DNA of 64,000 bases from Peribacillus faecalis (GCF_014712675.1 NZ_JACXSI010000023.1:62001-126000); one strand, 5' to 3'; counted from the first letter of the stretch, positions 43,473 through 52,935 are shown. The notes: generated by a model from the letters alone, not told the origin. Translations and numbers: made by a program.

Positions 43473-44825
43473 TTAATTTTTCCGTTCACGCAAATCCTGC
43501 ACAATTTGCCGATACTTACTGTCCAGTTTAAAGAACCAAAGGACAATAACTTGAATGACCGCAATGATAATCGGAATATGAACGTTCAGCCAAATAATCA
43601 TCCGATCTGCTAAAGCAACTTGCTCACTTATTCCACCGATGTAGCCTCCAAAAGCAAGCAACCAACCTATTAAAGCAAGACCTAATCCATTGCCTACCTT
43701 CATTCCAAAACTTGCTCCACTGTTGATGAGCCCTTCAGTTCGCACCCCTGACCTCCACTCACCGTATTCAATCGTATCGTTAATCATTGCCTTTAAGAGG
43801 CTTAAAAGCGGCATAATCCCTAGCCCTGCAAGGACTGTCCCAATTAAAAAATATATTAAATAGTCAGGGTTCATAATTTTAATGAACTGTCCAATCATGA
43901 GAACGACTGAACCGACTGCACAAACATTCCTTTTCCCAAACCTCTTCACTAGAGGAGCAAGAAAAATAAAACCGAGAAACATCGGAGCAATGGTACTAAA
44001 GGCGATAATGGAATATAAATTAGCGTTATTTAAAATATAAGAGGCATAGTAAACACCTGCTGATAAAATGAGCGTAGTCAGCATATTGAACAGCACACAC
44101 ACAATCGTAATGATGAGCAAATATTTATTGACAAACAGCGCTTTAAGCCCTGTTTTGAATAATACCGTTTTCTCACTGCTGGTTGTAACCGGTATTCTTT
44201 CCTTTGTTGATTGAAATGTCGTATATAAAGAAATGAAAGACAGTATGGCAAAAATAGCGGATACACTTAGCCACCCGAAAGCATTCGCTAACGGCGTCGC
44301 TACTGTCACGACTAAAAGTGTAGCAAATAAGTTGAAAAATCCAAGGTATATATTCGCTAAACTTCTTTTATAACTATCTTGAGTTATTCGTCCAAGAAGT
44401 GTTACATAAGGAATCGATACAGCTGTGAAGATTAAATTGAAGGCAATGAAGGTGACATACATATAGAGGATTTTACCTGAGGTTCCCAAATCAGGAACTG
44501 TAAAGAGCAATACAGTAGAAACAGCATATGGAAGTGCCATCCACCTGATCCATGGCCTCGCTTTGCCATGCTTTGTATTCGTTCGGTCCACAACGACTCC
44601 CATCCCTATATCCGCTACCCCATCCATAAAGCGGACAATGAGCATGAGCGTTCCGACCACAGCTGCTGAAATCCCAACTAAATCTGTGTAATAAAAAGCC
44701 AGAAACGTTCCGACTAGTGTCCAAGCGCCGTATAAGCCGATTCCTCCTATCCCAAAACCGAATAATTCCTTGTGCCTTGGCTCAGCGCTCGTCACAGCAG
44801 TTTGTATTATTGCTGCTGAATTCAT
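43473..44825 (-). CDS. Glycoside-pentoside-hexuronide (GPH) cation symporter
   Basis: Major-facilitator-type sugar symporter of 450 aa with twelve hydrophobic segments. GPH features: GFGIGGIG and FLAFYYTDLVG near the N-terminus, DRTNTKHGKARPWIRW in the loop between spans 2 and 3, and DTIEYGEWRSGVRTEG in the second half. Imports a sugar or glycoside with Na+ or H+. ATG 44825 is chosen (GGTTGGAG upstream); the longer in-frame start at 44891 would cover the cre site. No hydrolase gene is adjacent, so the substrate is unknown. Confidence 0.87.
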   Translation of the reverse strand: MNSAAIIQTAVTSAEPRHKELFGFGIGGIGLYGAWTLVGTFLAFYYTDLVGISAAVVGTLMLIVRFMDGVADIGMGVVVDRTNTKHGKARPWIRWMALPYAVSTVLLFTVPDLGTSGKILYMYVTFIAFNLIFTAVSIPYVTLLGRITQDSYKRSLANIYLGFFNLFATLLVVTVATPLANAFGWLSVSAIFAILSFISLYTTFQSTKERIPVTTSSEKTVLFKTGLKALFVNKYLLIITIVCVLFNMLTTLILSAGVYYASYILNNANLYSIIAFSTIAPMFLGFIFLAPLVKRFGKRNVCAVGSVVLMIGQFIKIMNPDYLIYFLIGTVLAGLGIMPLLSLLKAMINDTIEYGEWRSGVRTEGLINSGASFGMKVGNGLGLALIGWLLAFGGYIGGISEQVALADRMIIWLNVHIPIIIAVIQVIVLWFFKLDSKYRQIVQDLRERKN

Positions 44826-44864
44826 GTTTCTCTCCAACCTTTTTTCCCTCCTTCGCCCTAAAAA

Positions 44865-44879
44865 AGAAAACGCTTTCAA
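44865..44879 (-). promoter_or_regulatory. cre (CcpA) site of the GPH symporter gene
   Basis: Minus strand TTGAAAGCGTTTTCT matches the cre consensus WTGAAARCGYTTWNN fully, about 40 nt before the symporter ATG. Catabolite repression of sugar uptake is the expected effect. Confidence 0.7.
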
Positions 44880-44929
44880 ATTTATTATCAACCGAAAACT
44901 GATAATAGTATATATGCTAAATTAACCAT

Positions 44930-44967
44930 AAAAAATGCCCCAAAAGCGGAAATCACTTTTGGGACAT
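44930..44967 (-). terminator. Terminator overlapping the end of the P-type ATPase gene
   Basis: Minus strand ATGTCCCAAAAG pairs with CTTTTGGGGCAT (G-T pair), then six T; the 5' arm contains the last codons and stop. Confidence 0.85.
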
Positions 44968-47784
44968 TCTCATTCTGCCGGCAATCCATTTTCTTATTTC
45001 TTCTAAAGTAATGAGGATTAACGGACACACAAGCAGTAATGCTAAGTGTTGCAATTTAATCGCTGTCGTTTCAAACAACAAATTGAAAAACGGTACATAC
45101 GCAATCAGTAAGAACAATGCAACCTCTGCGATGACACCGGCAATCATCAAATTGTTTTTCTTTCTAAATGATTTATAGACAGGTATTCTGTCGGAACGGC
45201 ATTCAAGCACGTTGCCGATTTGAGCGGCAATGACCGCTCCAAAACCAAGTGTAATCGCATAGCTGTATACATACATGACATCACTTGCCGCTGTCCCATT
45301 TTCAATAGAAGCAGACAATGCTCTCATGTCTCCAAGCGTATAGCCAAAATGATGCCAAGTGAAGAAAAACATCGCAAATAGCAAGCAGGCTTCAATTATG
45401 CCTAGAAAACTGTAAGAACGAAACAATACCTTTCGATTTAATATGTTGCTGTTTTGCTCCCTTGGCGGCTCATCCAATATATCTTCATCCGGAAGTTCCT
45501 TACCTAATGAAATCGCCGGAATTAAATCTGTTCCAAGGTCGATGGCCAAAATAAGCAACACAGTCAAAGCCAACGGAATATCTAAAAGGCCCATCGCCAA
45601 AAATGGAATGACTTCAGGAACATTGGAAGCCAGGATATACGAAATGAATTTTTGTATATTTTTATAGATTGCACGTCCTTCTTTGACAGCCTCAACAATC
45701 GTGACAAAATTATCGTCTAAAAGGACAACATCCGATGATTCAATTGCAGCATCCGAGCCGTTTTTACCCATCGCAATCCCAATGTCGGCTTTACGAAGCG
45801 CCAATACGTCATTGATGCCGTCACCTGTTGAAGCAACTACATGACCTAAGCTTTGATAAGTTTCAACGATTTTTAATTTATGCTTTGGCTTCGTCCGGGC
45901 AAAGATAACCGGCAAATCTGTATTGATCTTATCTGCAAGCTCTTCCCTGCTCATTTTCTCTACTTCTTCACCCGATACTGTGACATATTTATCTTTTATG
46001 ATGCCGATTTGTCTTGCGATTGCAGCAGCTGTTAAGCTGTAGTCACCGGTTACAACCGAAACTTTAATACCGGCACGGTAACAATCTTGAATCGCTTCTT
46101 GGACCCCTGCTTTCGGAGGGTCATACATAACAGCTAAACCAAGTAATGTTAAGCCTTGAGTTGAAGCCTTTCTTTGTTCTTTGCGATCAGCATAGGAAAT
46201 GGCCAGCAAGCGATAGCCTTCATTTGCCATTTGGTCATTAAACTCTCTCATATGCTGCTTCATTTTTGCTGTTGCTTCAACAGGCTTGCCATCCTTATAA
46301 ATGAACGAGCAGAGCTCAATCATTTTAAGGGGATCACCTTTTGTAAACTGTATAACTTGCCCGGTTTCTATCAAAGGATGTGTTCTATTGACAGCTAAAA
46401 CAGACATTTGTTTAATGTCTGAGCTAAATGGTATTTCCTCTAAAACCTCAAATTGTTCTTTTCTTTCTTTTGCATTGATGCCGTATTTGTTCGCAGCAAT
46501 TAAAATAGCAGCTTCTGTAGGGTTTCCGATTACTCTCCACTTACTGTTGTCTTCTTGCGATACATGAATTTCCGTATCCGAACAAACCGAAACAGCCGTG
46601 AATAAATTCTCCAATGTATCTCGATTACTGTCTGTAATGCCCTTTACTTGTCCGGCAATTCCGTAGCCTTCGCCGCTAATATCTACGATGCCGTCCGCTG
46701 TCCATATTTTCTTGGCAAACATCGCATTTTGCGTAAGCGTCCCTGTTTTATCGGTACAGATAACGGAAGTAGCGCTCAATGTTTCAATAGCCGATTGCTT
46801 CCGGATCAGTGCATTTTTCTGTGCCATGCGTTGTGCACTCAAAGCAAGCGAAAGGCTGACTGTCGGCATAAGACCTTCAGGGATATTTGCCACAATAATA
46901 CCGATTGCAAAGATTAAAGCGACACTGATATGCACTTCGGTTAAGAAAAGAGAAATCAAAAATGACAGGATGCCGACAATGATGGCAATTGTCACAAGTA
47001 TTTTCGTAATCCGTTGAATTTGGATTTCTAATGTACTTTTTCTTTTAACAATTTCCGTTGTCGTTTTTGTTAAATTACCAATTTGTGAGTCTTTCCCGGT
47101 AGCAAAAACAACACCCTTTCCTGTCCCTGAGGAAATGGACGTTCCGGCAAACAATAGATTAGTCTTGTCTAAAAGATTGCTATTGCGGTCATGCACCGCC
47201 AAAGCATCACGATCTACCGGAACAGACTCGCCTGTCAGCATTGAATTATCCACTGATAAGCCATCAGCAGCCACAATACGGATATCAGCCGGCACTTTAT
47301 CGCCTGCTGATAATGAAACAACGTCACCAGGCACAAGCTTTTCTGCCATACTTATCGAAAGATTTCCTTCCCGAAACACTTTTACATTGTTCGGAATCAT
47401 TTTCGATAATGCTTGCATGGCTTTATCCGCTTTACTTTCTTGAACAAAAGAGAATACAGCATTAATCAAAATGATGGCCCATATAACATAGCTCAAGATT
47501 GGTGTTCCTGAAATGAGCGCCAGAAAGCTGGCAACCCATAGCATAATGGCCATCAGGTTCACAAAGTTTTTAGCAAAGCTCTTCCAAGGTAAGAATGAAC
47601 GTTTAGTTTTCACCGTATTCTCGCCGTATTGATTCAACCTTATAGTGGATTCTTCTTCCGATAAACCCTTTTCGCTTGTTTTCAAATAAGTATAAACATC
47701 TTTGGCTTCCAGTTCTGATATGTGCAACGATCCTTCCGATTCAGTTGCATCATGGTTTTGGATATGTAATTGACTTATAGACAT
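44953..47784 (-). CDS. P-type ATPase, Na+/K+-ATPase-like (P-IIC) cation pump
   Basis: Ion-translocating ATPase of 943 aa with ten membrane spans. TGES (184-187), phosphorylated Asp345 in CTDKTGT, and TGDGIND (653-659) are intact. Span 4 reads VANIPEGL (298-305), span 5 SNVPE (720-724) and span 6 AIDLGTDLIPAISL (Asp749, Asp753). These are the forms found in animal Na,K-ATPase alpha subunits (VANVPEGL, SNIPE, IDLGTDMVPA) rather than in SERCA-type Ca2+ pumps. ATG 47784 is set by AGGTGAGG 6 nt upstream. Likely exports Na+; the counter-ion is unknown and no beta subunit is needed in bacteria as far as known. Confidence 0.85.
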   Translation of the reverse strand: MSISQLHIQNHDATESEGSLHISELEAKDVYTYLKTSEKGLSEEESTIRLNQYGENTVKTKRSFLPWKSFAKNFVNLMAIMLWVASFLALISGTPILSYVIWAIILINAVFSFVQESKADKAMQALSKMIPNNVKVFREGNLSISMAEKLVPGDVVSLSAGDKVPADIRIVAADGLSVDNSMLTGESVPVDRDALAVHDRNSNLLDKTNLLFAGTSISSGTGKGVVFATGKDSQIGNLTKTTTEIVKRKSTLEIQIQRITKILVTIAIIVGILSFLISLFLTEVHISVALIFAIGIIVANIPEGLMPTVSLSLALSAQRMAQKNALIRKQSAIETLSATSVICTDKTGTLTQNAMFAKKIWTADGIVDISGEGYGIAGQVKGITDSNRDTLENLFTAVSVCSDTEIHVSQEDNSKWRVIGNPTEAAILIAANKYGINAKERKEQFEVLEEIPFSSDIKQMSVLAVNRTHPLIETGQVIQFTKGDPLKMIELCSFIYKDGKPVEATAKMKQHMREFNDQMANEGYRLLAISYADRKEQRKASTQGLTLLGLAVMYDPPKAGVQEAIQDCYRAGIKVSVVTGDYSLTAAAIARQIGIIKDKYVTVSGEEVEKMSREELADKINTDLPVIFARTKPKHKLKIVETYQSLGHVVASTGDGINDVLALRKADIGIAMGKNGSDAAIESSDVVLLDDNFVTIVEAVKEGRAIYKNIQKFISYILASNVPEVIPFLAMGLLDIPLALTVLLILAIDLGTDLIPAISLGKELPDEDILDEPPREQNSNILNRKVLFRSYSFLGIIEACLLFAMFFFTWHHFGYTLGDMRALSASIENGTAASDVMYVYSYAITLGFGAVIAAQIGNVLECRSDRIPVYKSFRKKNNLMIAGVIAEVALFLLIAYVPFFNLLFETTAIKLQHLALLLVCPLILITLEEIRKWIAGRMRMSQK

Positions 47785-47888
47785 ATACAACCTCACCTCT
47801 GACATTAAAACAAACTTTTCTATAGTACCATTTCTTTACCCCAGTTTTTAGTCAGAAAACAATATCAGCCGAAAAAGCCTTAATAGAG

Positions 47889-48000
47889 AGTTGATTCCCA
47901 CTGTGGGCGGACGCCAAGCCGCCTCGTCGCTATTGCTCCTGCGGTGTCTCGCCTTGCAGGCTTTGGCACACAGGAGTCGCCGCCCTCCAATCCAATCAAC
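47889..48000 (-). repeat. GC-rich Bacillus-type intergenic repeat (family C)
   Basis: Minus strand GTTGATTGGATTGGAGGGCG, GCGACTCCTGTGTG ... ACCGCAGGAGC ... AGCGACGAGGCGGC ... GGGAATCAAC. It resembles an abundant Bacillaceae repeat known to me from memory (GGCGGCGACTCCTGCGGG ... GCAGGAGCGTAGCGACGAGG). Ends GTTGATT / AATCAAC are inverted. GC content is far above the surroundings. Occupies most of the 47785-48060 gap. Confidence 0.7.
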
Positions 48001-48060
48001 GTGTTATTGCATCTCAATTAAATTTACTATTCATCAAAATTATCTTCTTTATCTCTTTGT

Positions 48061-48861
48061 TTATATCGGTAAATCTCTTTTATTAAACGCATAAAGAGCC
48101 AGAGTATACAGCAATATGCCGGCAAGAACTAAGATTGCCATCATTATATAGGCATTGCTGTCTCCTGCGATGATTCCTTCTGCATCAAATAACGTAAAAA
48201 ACGTCATATATTTCAAGTTTTCCAGTTTATCTCCGACATTGGCAAGCATTTGCAGCAAATACGATAATACAATGAAACCGGCGCCAATGAATAAACTGCT
48301 TCTCATTTCATTGGTAATACATGAAGCGAGAAAACAAAAACCTCCGATGGCAAAATGTAAACTGAGCACACCGACATTGAGCATAATAAATGATTTTATA
48401 TCCAACTCACCGGGAAACATCCACTCACTCATGGCGATGCCAAGAACGGTACCAAATAGAATCAGCGCAAATACTGCCGTAATGTAAACAACCATCTGCG
48501 TCAATATCACTTTCACCCTCGTTTGCGAAGCAGCTAATAAATAGGCCATAGAACCTCGGTCAACATGTCGGACAACAAGGCTATTCGCCACTATAATCGT
48601 AAATACAAAAGGAAAAACAAGCATAATAAATCCGTACAAATACGTCGACAAAAAGCTGATTAATGTCGCTCCGGAGGCCGTCATTCCGAACATCGCCATC
48701 AGTTCCGGCATCGTTTGTGAAAATTCATCCAATGCCTGGCCAAGATCGGGGTCAAACATAGTCACAATTGTAGATATGTACAATAGGAAAACCGCCATGA
48801 AAATGAGAAGCGGCTTGTAAACAGACTTCATTCCCAGCTTATAAAGCGGGCGGCTAATCAC
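48061..48861 (-). CDS. ABC-2 type transporter permease
   Basis: Integral membrane protein of 266 aa with six spans, belonging to the ABC-2 group that is paired with short-signature ATPases. GTG start at 48861 follows GGAGGTGA by 6 nt and overlaps the ATPase stop by 4 nt. Substrate unknown; similar pairs confer resistance to peptides or drugs. Confidence 0.82.
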   Translation of the reverse strand: MISRPLYKLGMKSVYKPLLIFMAVFLLYISTIVTMFDPDLGQALDEFSQTMPELMAMFGMTASGATLISFLSTYLYGFIMLVFPFVFTIIVANSLVVRHVDRGSMAYLLAASQTRVKVILTQMVVYITAVFALILFGTVLGIAMSEWMFPGELDIKSFIMLNVGVLSLHFAIGGFCFLASCITNEMRSSLFIGAGFIVLSYLLQMLANVGDKLENLKYMTFFTLFDAEGIIAGDSNAYIMMAILVLAGILLYTLALYAFNKRDLPI

Positions 48862-49745
48862 GGGCGTTCACCTCCATAATAGTGCAAAAAGATTTCTTCA
48901 AGGCTCTGGTTTACCTCATGAATATTTGTAACCGGATATTTATTCATCACCTCGATAAACTGCTTCATATCGTTTTTAATCGTTACGGTCACATCACAGT
49001 CTGCGATAGCTTCAACATGAAGCGTCTCTTTGGCAAAAAGCGCCGCTGACTTCGCGTCCTTCAAAGTGATGGTATATTTTTTTGTTTTTGTCTGCTTAAT
49101 TTCTTCGATTGAATCGACCGTGACGATGCGCCCTTCTTTTATAATTCCTATACGTGAGCATGTGCGCTCCACTTCCTCAAAAATGTGCGATGACATTAGT
49201 ATCGTTTTCCCAAGTGCCTTCTCCTCCAAAATCAAATCGACAAATGTATTTTGCATCAGCGGGTCCAATCCGCTCGTCGGTTCATCGAGAATCAGCACTT
49301 CAGGGTCGTGCATAAAGGCGCAGACGATGCCCACCTTTTGCTTCATCCCTTTCGACATCTTCTTCAGTTTCCCATTCGGATTCAGGTCGAATCGTTCTAT
49401 TAAATTCCTGGCCTTTGATAAATCCCTCAAACCTCTATATTCTGCCATAAACTTAATGAAAGCCATACCTGTCATATTATCGATGAATGCCATTTCACCA
49501 GGTATGTAGCCTAATGATTGCTGTATTTTTGCAGCACTTCTCCGGCAGTCCAAACCGTTAATCATTGCTCGGCCTTTCTGAGGATTTGAAAATCCCATCA
49601 GATGACGAATTGTTGTCGTTTTACCTGAGCCATTAGGACCGAGAAAACCAAACACTTCTTCCTTCTCTACCGAAAAAGAAACATCAAAGATGCCTTTCCC
49701 ATTCCCATACGCTTTAGTTAAATTCTCAATTTCAATAACAGCCAT
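48858..49745 (-). CDS. ABC transporter ATP-binding protein
   Basis: ATPase of 295 aa: Walker A GPNGSGKT, signature MSKGMKQK, Walker B VLILDEPTSGLD, H-loop MSSHIF. The C-terminal extension (about 215-295) is typical for exporters of the BcrA/YtrB class. ATG 49745 has GAGGAG 8 nt upstream; the GTG at 49754 overlaps that site. Operon partner of the following permease. Confidence 0.87.
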   Translation of the reverse strand: MAVIEIENLTKAYGNGKGIFDVSFSVEKEEVFGFLGPNGSGKTTTIRHLMGFSNPQKGRAMINGLDCRRSAAKIQQSLGYIPGEMAFIDNMTGMAFIKFMAEYRGLRDLSKARNLIERFDLNPNGKLKKMSKGMKQKVGIVCAFMHDPEVLILDEPTSGLDPLMQNTFVDLILEEKALGKTILMSSHIFEEVERTCSRIGIIKEGRIVTVDSIEEIKQTKTKKYTITLKDAKSAALFAKETLHVEAIADCDVTVTIKNDMKQFIEVMNKYPVTNIHEVNQSLEEIFLHYYGGERP

Positions 49746-49783
49746 ACCATTCACTCCTCACGCGTGTGCTTTGAATGACTCTC

Positions 49784-50248
49784 TTATTTTTCTTGCGAAA
49801 ATTTTATCACTTTTGCCAGATTTCCTCCGACAACCGTATTATCTGGTACATCCTTCGTTACAACCGCACCTGATGCAATAACGGCATTGTTTCCGATTTT
49901 CACTCCCGGATTGATTATCGCTCTTCCCCCTATCCAAACATTGTCTCCGATTGTAACCGGCGTGCCGAATTCTGCTCCGGATATTCGTTTCTGTGCTTCC
50001 AAAGGATGTGTCGCAGTATAAATGTGCACACCTGGCGCAACAAAACAATTACCACCAATACGGATTTCGCAAACATCCAAGAACACACAATCAAAATTTG
50101 CATAAAAGTTCTTGCCCACATGAATGTTATACCCGTAATCACAGAGAAATGTCGGTTCAATATATATAGCCTCTCCTATCGATCCGGACAGTTCCTGCAA
50201 AATTTCCGCCCTTTTGTCTATTTCCGTTTCATTGGATTGATTAAACAA
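49784..50248 (-). pseudogene. maa: Maltose O-acetyltransferase, 5'-truncated
   Basis: Left-handed beta-helix acetyltransferase (hexapeptide repeats) with the catalytic His in the TATHPLE motif and an intact C-terminus ([14 protein letters not shown]). Homology begins only at [17 protein letters not shown], equivalent to about residue 28 of normal 184-residue Maa; upstream in frame there is a stop codon and unrelated A/T-rich sequence. The only possible start is TTG 50248 without a good ribosome binding site. The break coincides with the left border of the SDP island, so insertion or deletion there removed the 5' end. Confidence 0.75.
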
Positions 50249-50261
50249 CCTGGAATATAAG

Positions 50262-50428
50262 AATCAGCAGCTAGAACGGACAGTGGACAAGCTTTAGGAA
50301 CTTGAACAGGCTATGAAGCGACATCTTCAATTACAAACTAGCCGATTTATTGGGAATTTCGGAAGGTTACATTCGTAAATTAAAGAAAAAATTAATAGTG
50401 CGTACTGGTTGTCCTCTTAAACCTTAAA
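50262..50428 (+). pseudogene. Remnant of an HTH-containing gene
   Basis: Fragmented coding look: one frame reads [11 protein letters not shown], stop, ELEQAMKRHLQLQ (coiled-coil type); another reads KLADLLGISEGYIRKLKKKL before a stop at about 50428, which resembles a helix-turn-helix. No start codon or ribosome binding site. Probably debris at the island border. Low certainty. Confidence 0.3.
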
Positions 50429-50466
50429 TATAATTGGACTAGCTTTTTTATAGGGTTCTTTTTTGC

Positions 50467-50498
50467 AGTACTGTCTTGCTACAGTGCTTCTTTTTTTC
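50467..50498 (+). terminator. Terminator-like hairpin at the island border
   Basis: AGTACTGT / ACAGTGCT stem (one G-T pair), loop CTTGCT, followed by TCTTTTTTT. Confidence 0.65.
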
Positions 50499-50571
50499 TG
50501 GTTTAGTTTATATACTAGATAATTTTACTGTTATAATTGACTTAAACATTAATTACGTTGGTTAATAACAA

Positions 50572-50613
50572 ACCATTAAGACCCTTTTTAAGAATTAAAA
50601 GGGTCTTAATGGT
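50572..50613 (-). terminator. Terminator of the sdpABC operon
   Basis: Seventeen-bp perfect inverted repeat ACCATTAAGACCCTTTT / AAAAGGGTCTTAATGGT with an 8-nt loop, 53 nt downstream of the sdpC stop; followed by TTTG on the minus strand. Confidence 0.75.
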
Positions 50614-50665
50614 CTATATTGGAAACCAACTTGGGGGATTGGTTTATTCATTTGAATTTTAATTT

Positions 50666-51286
50666 TCAGTTTAAAGTTGCGTCAACTATCTCTTTTACGA
50701 CTTCTTCTTGTTCATATGACGTGGAATCAATTGATTTTAATCCAGGTCCAGCTGCAGCAGCGGTTAAGTAGAAAGTCACTGCTCCAGCATGAGTAATTGC
50801 GGCTCCTACAGTGAATACGACTGCTGCATAAACGGCAAAAACTACTGCAAGAGATGCATTTGGATCGACTTGGCCTTTGTTTGTGACTACAACGTCATCT
50901 CCAATGTTCTCTAAAGCTTTTATGAATAGATCTTCTCCATCTGTTAGAATATTATTAGTTTCTACATAATTTGCATTGTAGACAGCTGTCTGTAATTCTG
51001 AAAAGTATTCTGGTTCCATATCTTTAATTTCTGAAACAATATCTTGTCCCAATGCTACTGCTTCTTTCGAGTTGTTGGTTTTAAACTGGTCTTTAGTCCA
51101 TAAATGTTTGTATTTTTCTTTTGCTAGCTGACCTTGTCCCATGACTACTGCCAAGAACAATTCTTCCCCTGTATATTCTTTTGATTTGGATTTCTTAGCT
51201 GCGGATACCCCAAATGGTGAACTAAATCCAGTACTCAATACTAAAATTGCAATCAGTAAAATAGGTAAAAATTTACTTTTAAGCAC
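50666..51286 (-). CDS. sdpC: SdpC-family toxin precursor (cysteine-free variant)
   Basis: Secreted precursor of 206 aa. Signal peptide 1-29 with an A-x-A type site (GVSA/AKK), then EYTGEELFLAVVMGQGQLAK (37-56), which parallels the FSGEDYFRGLLFGQGE stretch of B. subtilis SdpC. A strongly hydrophobic Ala/Val-rich segment (144-180) occupies the place of the mature 42-residue SDP toxin; an acidic tail follows. Unlike B. subtilis SdpC, whose SDP has a Cys-Cys disulfide, this protein has no Cys at all. GTG start at 51286, GGGAGG 10 nt upstream, overlapping sdpB by 8 nt. Expected product: a membrane-collapsing peptide released to kill siblings or competitors. Confidence 0.85.
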   Translation of the reverse strand: MLKSKFLPILLIAILVLSTGFSSPFGVSAAKKSKSKEYTGEELFLAVVMGQGQLAKEKYKHLWTKDQFKTNNSKEAVALGQDIVSEIKDMEPEYFSELQTAVYNANYVETNNILTDGEDLFIKALENIGDDVVVTNKGQVDPNASLAVVFAVYAAVVFTVGAAITHAGAVTFYLTAAAAGPGLKSIDSTSYEQEEVVKEIVDATLN

Positions 51287-52220
51287 TTTTCATTTTCCTC
51301 CCATCTAAAAATTGTTTTTTGTTTTTTTTGAAAATTGCAGGCTTTTTGAATTCAAATTCAGTTGGCCTAAAGTATAAAATTAAAATTGCAACCATTGTAA
51401 GTGAAAATGTTAGTAATCCTAAGAAGATTGCGAAAATCTCATGCATTAGAATTGCTAATATAAGTAATGTACCTCTTTTCTCTTTTGGTGCAAGGATTCC
51501 TGCAAACAATATTGTTTGCAAAATTAGAGTTCCCCAAGTTGGTATTACCACAAGTTTTGAAGCTAAGAACCAATTGAACATATCAAATAGAACAGGGTTT
51601 AGACCTAACATTTTGTCCTGCATGTAGTACCAAACCGCAGTTCCGTTTTGCCATTCTAAAACTTCTAATTTGGCAACTGTTGCATGAAAATATAAAATAG
51701 CAATCTGAACTCTAATTGCTATTAAACTAACTAGTGCAATAACTTTTCTCTTTATGTATCTATCAGATTCCTCAACCTTTTCCCAATGCCATTTTCTAGG
51801 GTCTGTAAGAGTTATTGGGATTAGTAAAAGAGTAATAGTAGCCGCAACACTATCTCCGCCATCAACGGCCATAGCAGATTGTACAAAACTAAATGACACA
51901 TACCAATGGATTATTCCTGTAATTCTTGGTCTCCAACCACTGGCAACAATAAGAAGTAGGATTACACAAAAAAGTCTAACTATATCTAAGTAAAAGTAAT
52001 CATTAGGTACCAAACAAAATATGCTAATTTGGCCTAAACCTCTACAAACTGGAAATTCTGGGGAGTCTGAATTGGGAAGGAAAAATATATCTGCTTTATT
52101 AAATAACAAGGTCATGGCAGTTGCAAAAGCAATAATGCTTCGTGCTACCCCGTAAACATTTGTCCATACATCTGCATACCTAATCCAATTTTCGAGTTTA
52201 TTTTCTAGTTTATCGAGCAT
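51279..52220 (-). CDS. sdpB: SdpB-family toxin maturation membrane protein
   Basis: Polytopic membrane protein of 313 aa with about six to eight spans, of the SdpB/HTTM type. In B. subtilis SdpB together with SdpA is needed to process pro-SdpC into active SDP; exact chemistry is unresolved. The N-terminal 25 residues are charged and cytoplasmic; the YFHATVAKLEVLEWQNGTAVWYY region is typical of HTTM proteins. ATG 52220 with AAAGGTGG 7 nt upstream; overlaps sdpA by 16 nt and sdpC by 8 nt, so all three are translationally coupled. Confidence 0.85.
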   Translation of the reverse strand: MLDKLENKLENWIRYADVWTNVYGVARSIIAFATAMTLLFNKADIFFLPNSDSPEFPVCRGLGQISIFCLVPNDYFYLDIVRLFCVILLLIVASGWRPRITGIIHWYVSFSFVQSAMAVDGGDSVAATITLLLIPITLTDPRKWHWEKVEESDRYIKRKVIALVSLIAIRVQIAILYFHATVAKLEVLEWQNGTAVWYYMQDKMLGLNPVLFDMFNWFLASKLVVIPTWGTLILQTILFAGILAPKEKRGTLLILAILMHEIFAIFLGLLTFSLTMVAILILYFRPTEFEFKKPAIFKKNKKQFLDGRKMKSA

Positions 52221-52741
52221 ACTACTTCCACCTTTACAACCTCTGAAGGCATTTCTACTTTAGCGTCTCCCCATGACCAAGGAACTTGTTCTTCGAATGA
52301 AACTGCCCATAATCCACACAGTTCCGGACGGGGGTTTTTATTTTCCACGATTATAATATCTTCAGTTTTTATATTTTCTGCACATTCTTTAGTATTTCCA
52401 TTACATTTTTGAAACTTTTCCTTTGGTATGTCACTTATGAGTGCTCCAAGCTCTATTCCTTGACTTCGTCCTATCCTTTTCAGTCCGAAGAAATTCTTAG
52501 CCCTATTGTTAGGCCATGTTATTTCTTCTTCGTTATCTAGAGGGATCGCATTTAACATAGGCTCTCGTGGATTCTTACTAAAAAAACCCCAACCTTGATA
52601 GATTACTGTTGAAATTAATTGCTCAGTGTCTTTTGAAAAAGACATGGGCCCTTTAGGTAATACGGCAATTACGGTTGAAGCTAGGAAGATAAGAAAAGCA
52701 AATGCAGTGCCTATAAAAGTTATGGAAAGTTTATATCTCAT
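52205..52741 (-). CDS. sdpA: SdpA-family toxin maturation protein
   Basis: Protein of 178 aa with one N-terminal membrane anchor (about 8-29) and a soluble domain carrying the family stretch YQGWGFFSKNPREP. Four Cys lie in the second half (KCNGNTKEC, LCGLW, VVCSIN). SdpA acts with SdpB in SDP maturation in B. subtilis. First gene of the operon; AGGTGA 7-8 nt before ATG. The divergent 52742-52982 region holds the promoters of both directions and is very A/T-rich. Confidence 0.85.
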   Translation of the reverse strand: MRYKLSITFIGTAFAFLIFLASTVIAVLPKGPMSFSKDTEQLISTVIYQGWGFFSKNPREPMLNAIPLDNEEEITWPNNRAKNFFGLKRIGRSQGIELGALISDIPKEKFQKCNGNTKECAENIKTEDIIIVENKNPRPELCGLWAVSFEEQVPWSWGDAKVEMPSEVVKVEVVCSIN

Positions 52742-52935
52742 ATTTGCTCACCTACTTTAGATTGTATTTTTATAGAATGTTTTCACTGCAATTAAACTTA
52801 TTACCACATTTTTTGTTTTCTTTGTCAATAGTTACAAAAATACACAATATTTGACAAAAAAATATCGATTTTTATACAAAAAAATTCAAATTCCTTGTAA
52901 AAAAACTTGAACTTCAATATTTTCCAAACGTTGGA

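Noticed and set aside
47891-48094. 67-codon open frame upstream of the ABC-2 permease end
   Set aside because: Covers the GC-rich family C repeat; no ribosome binding site.
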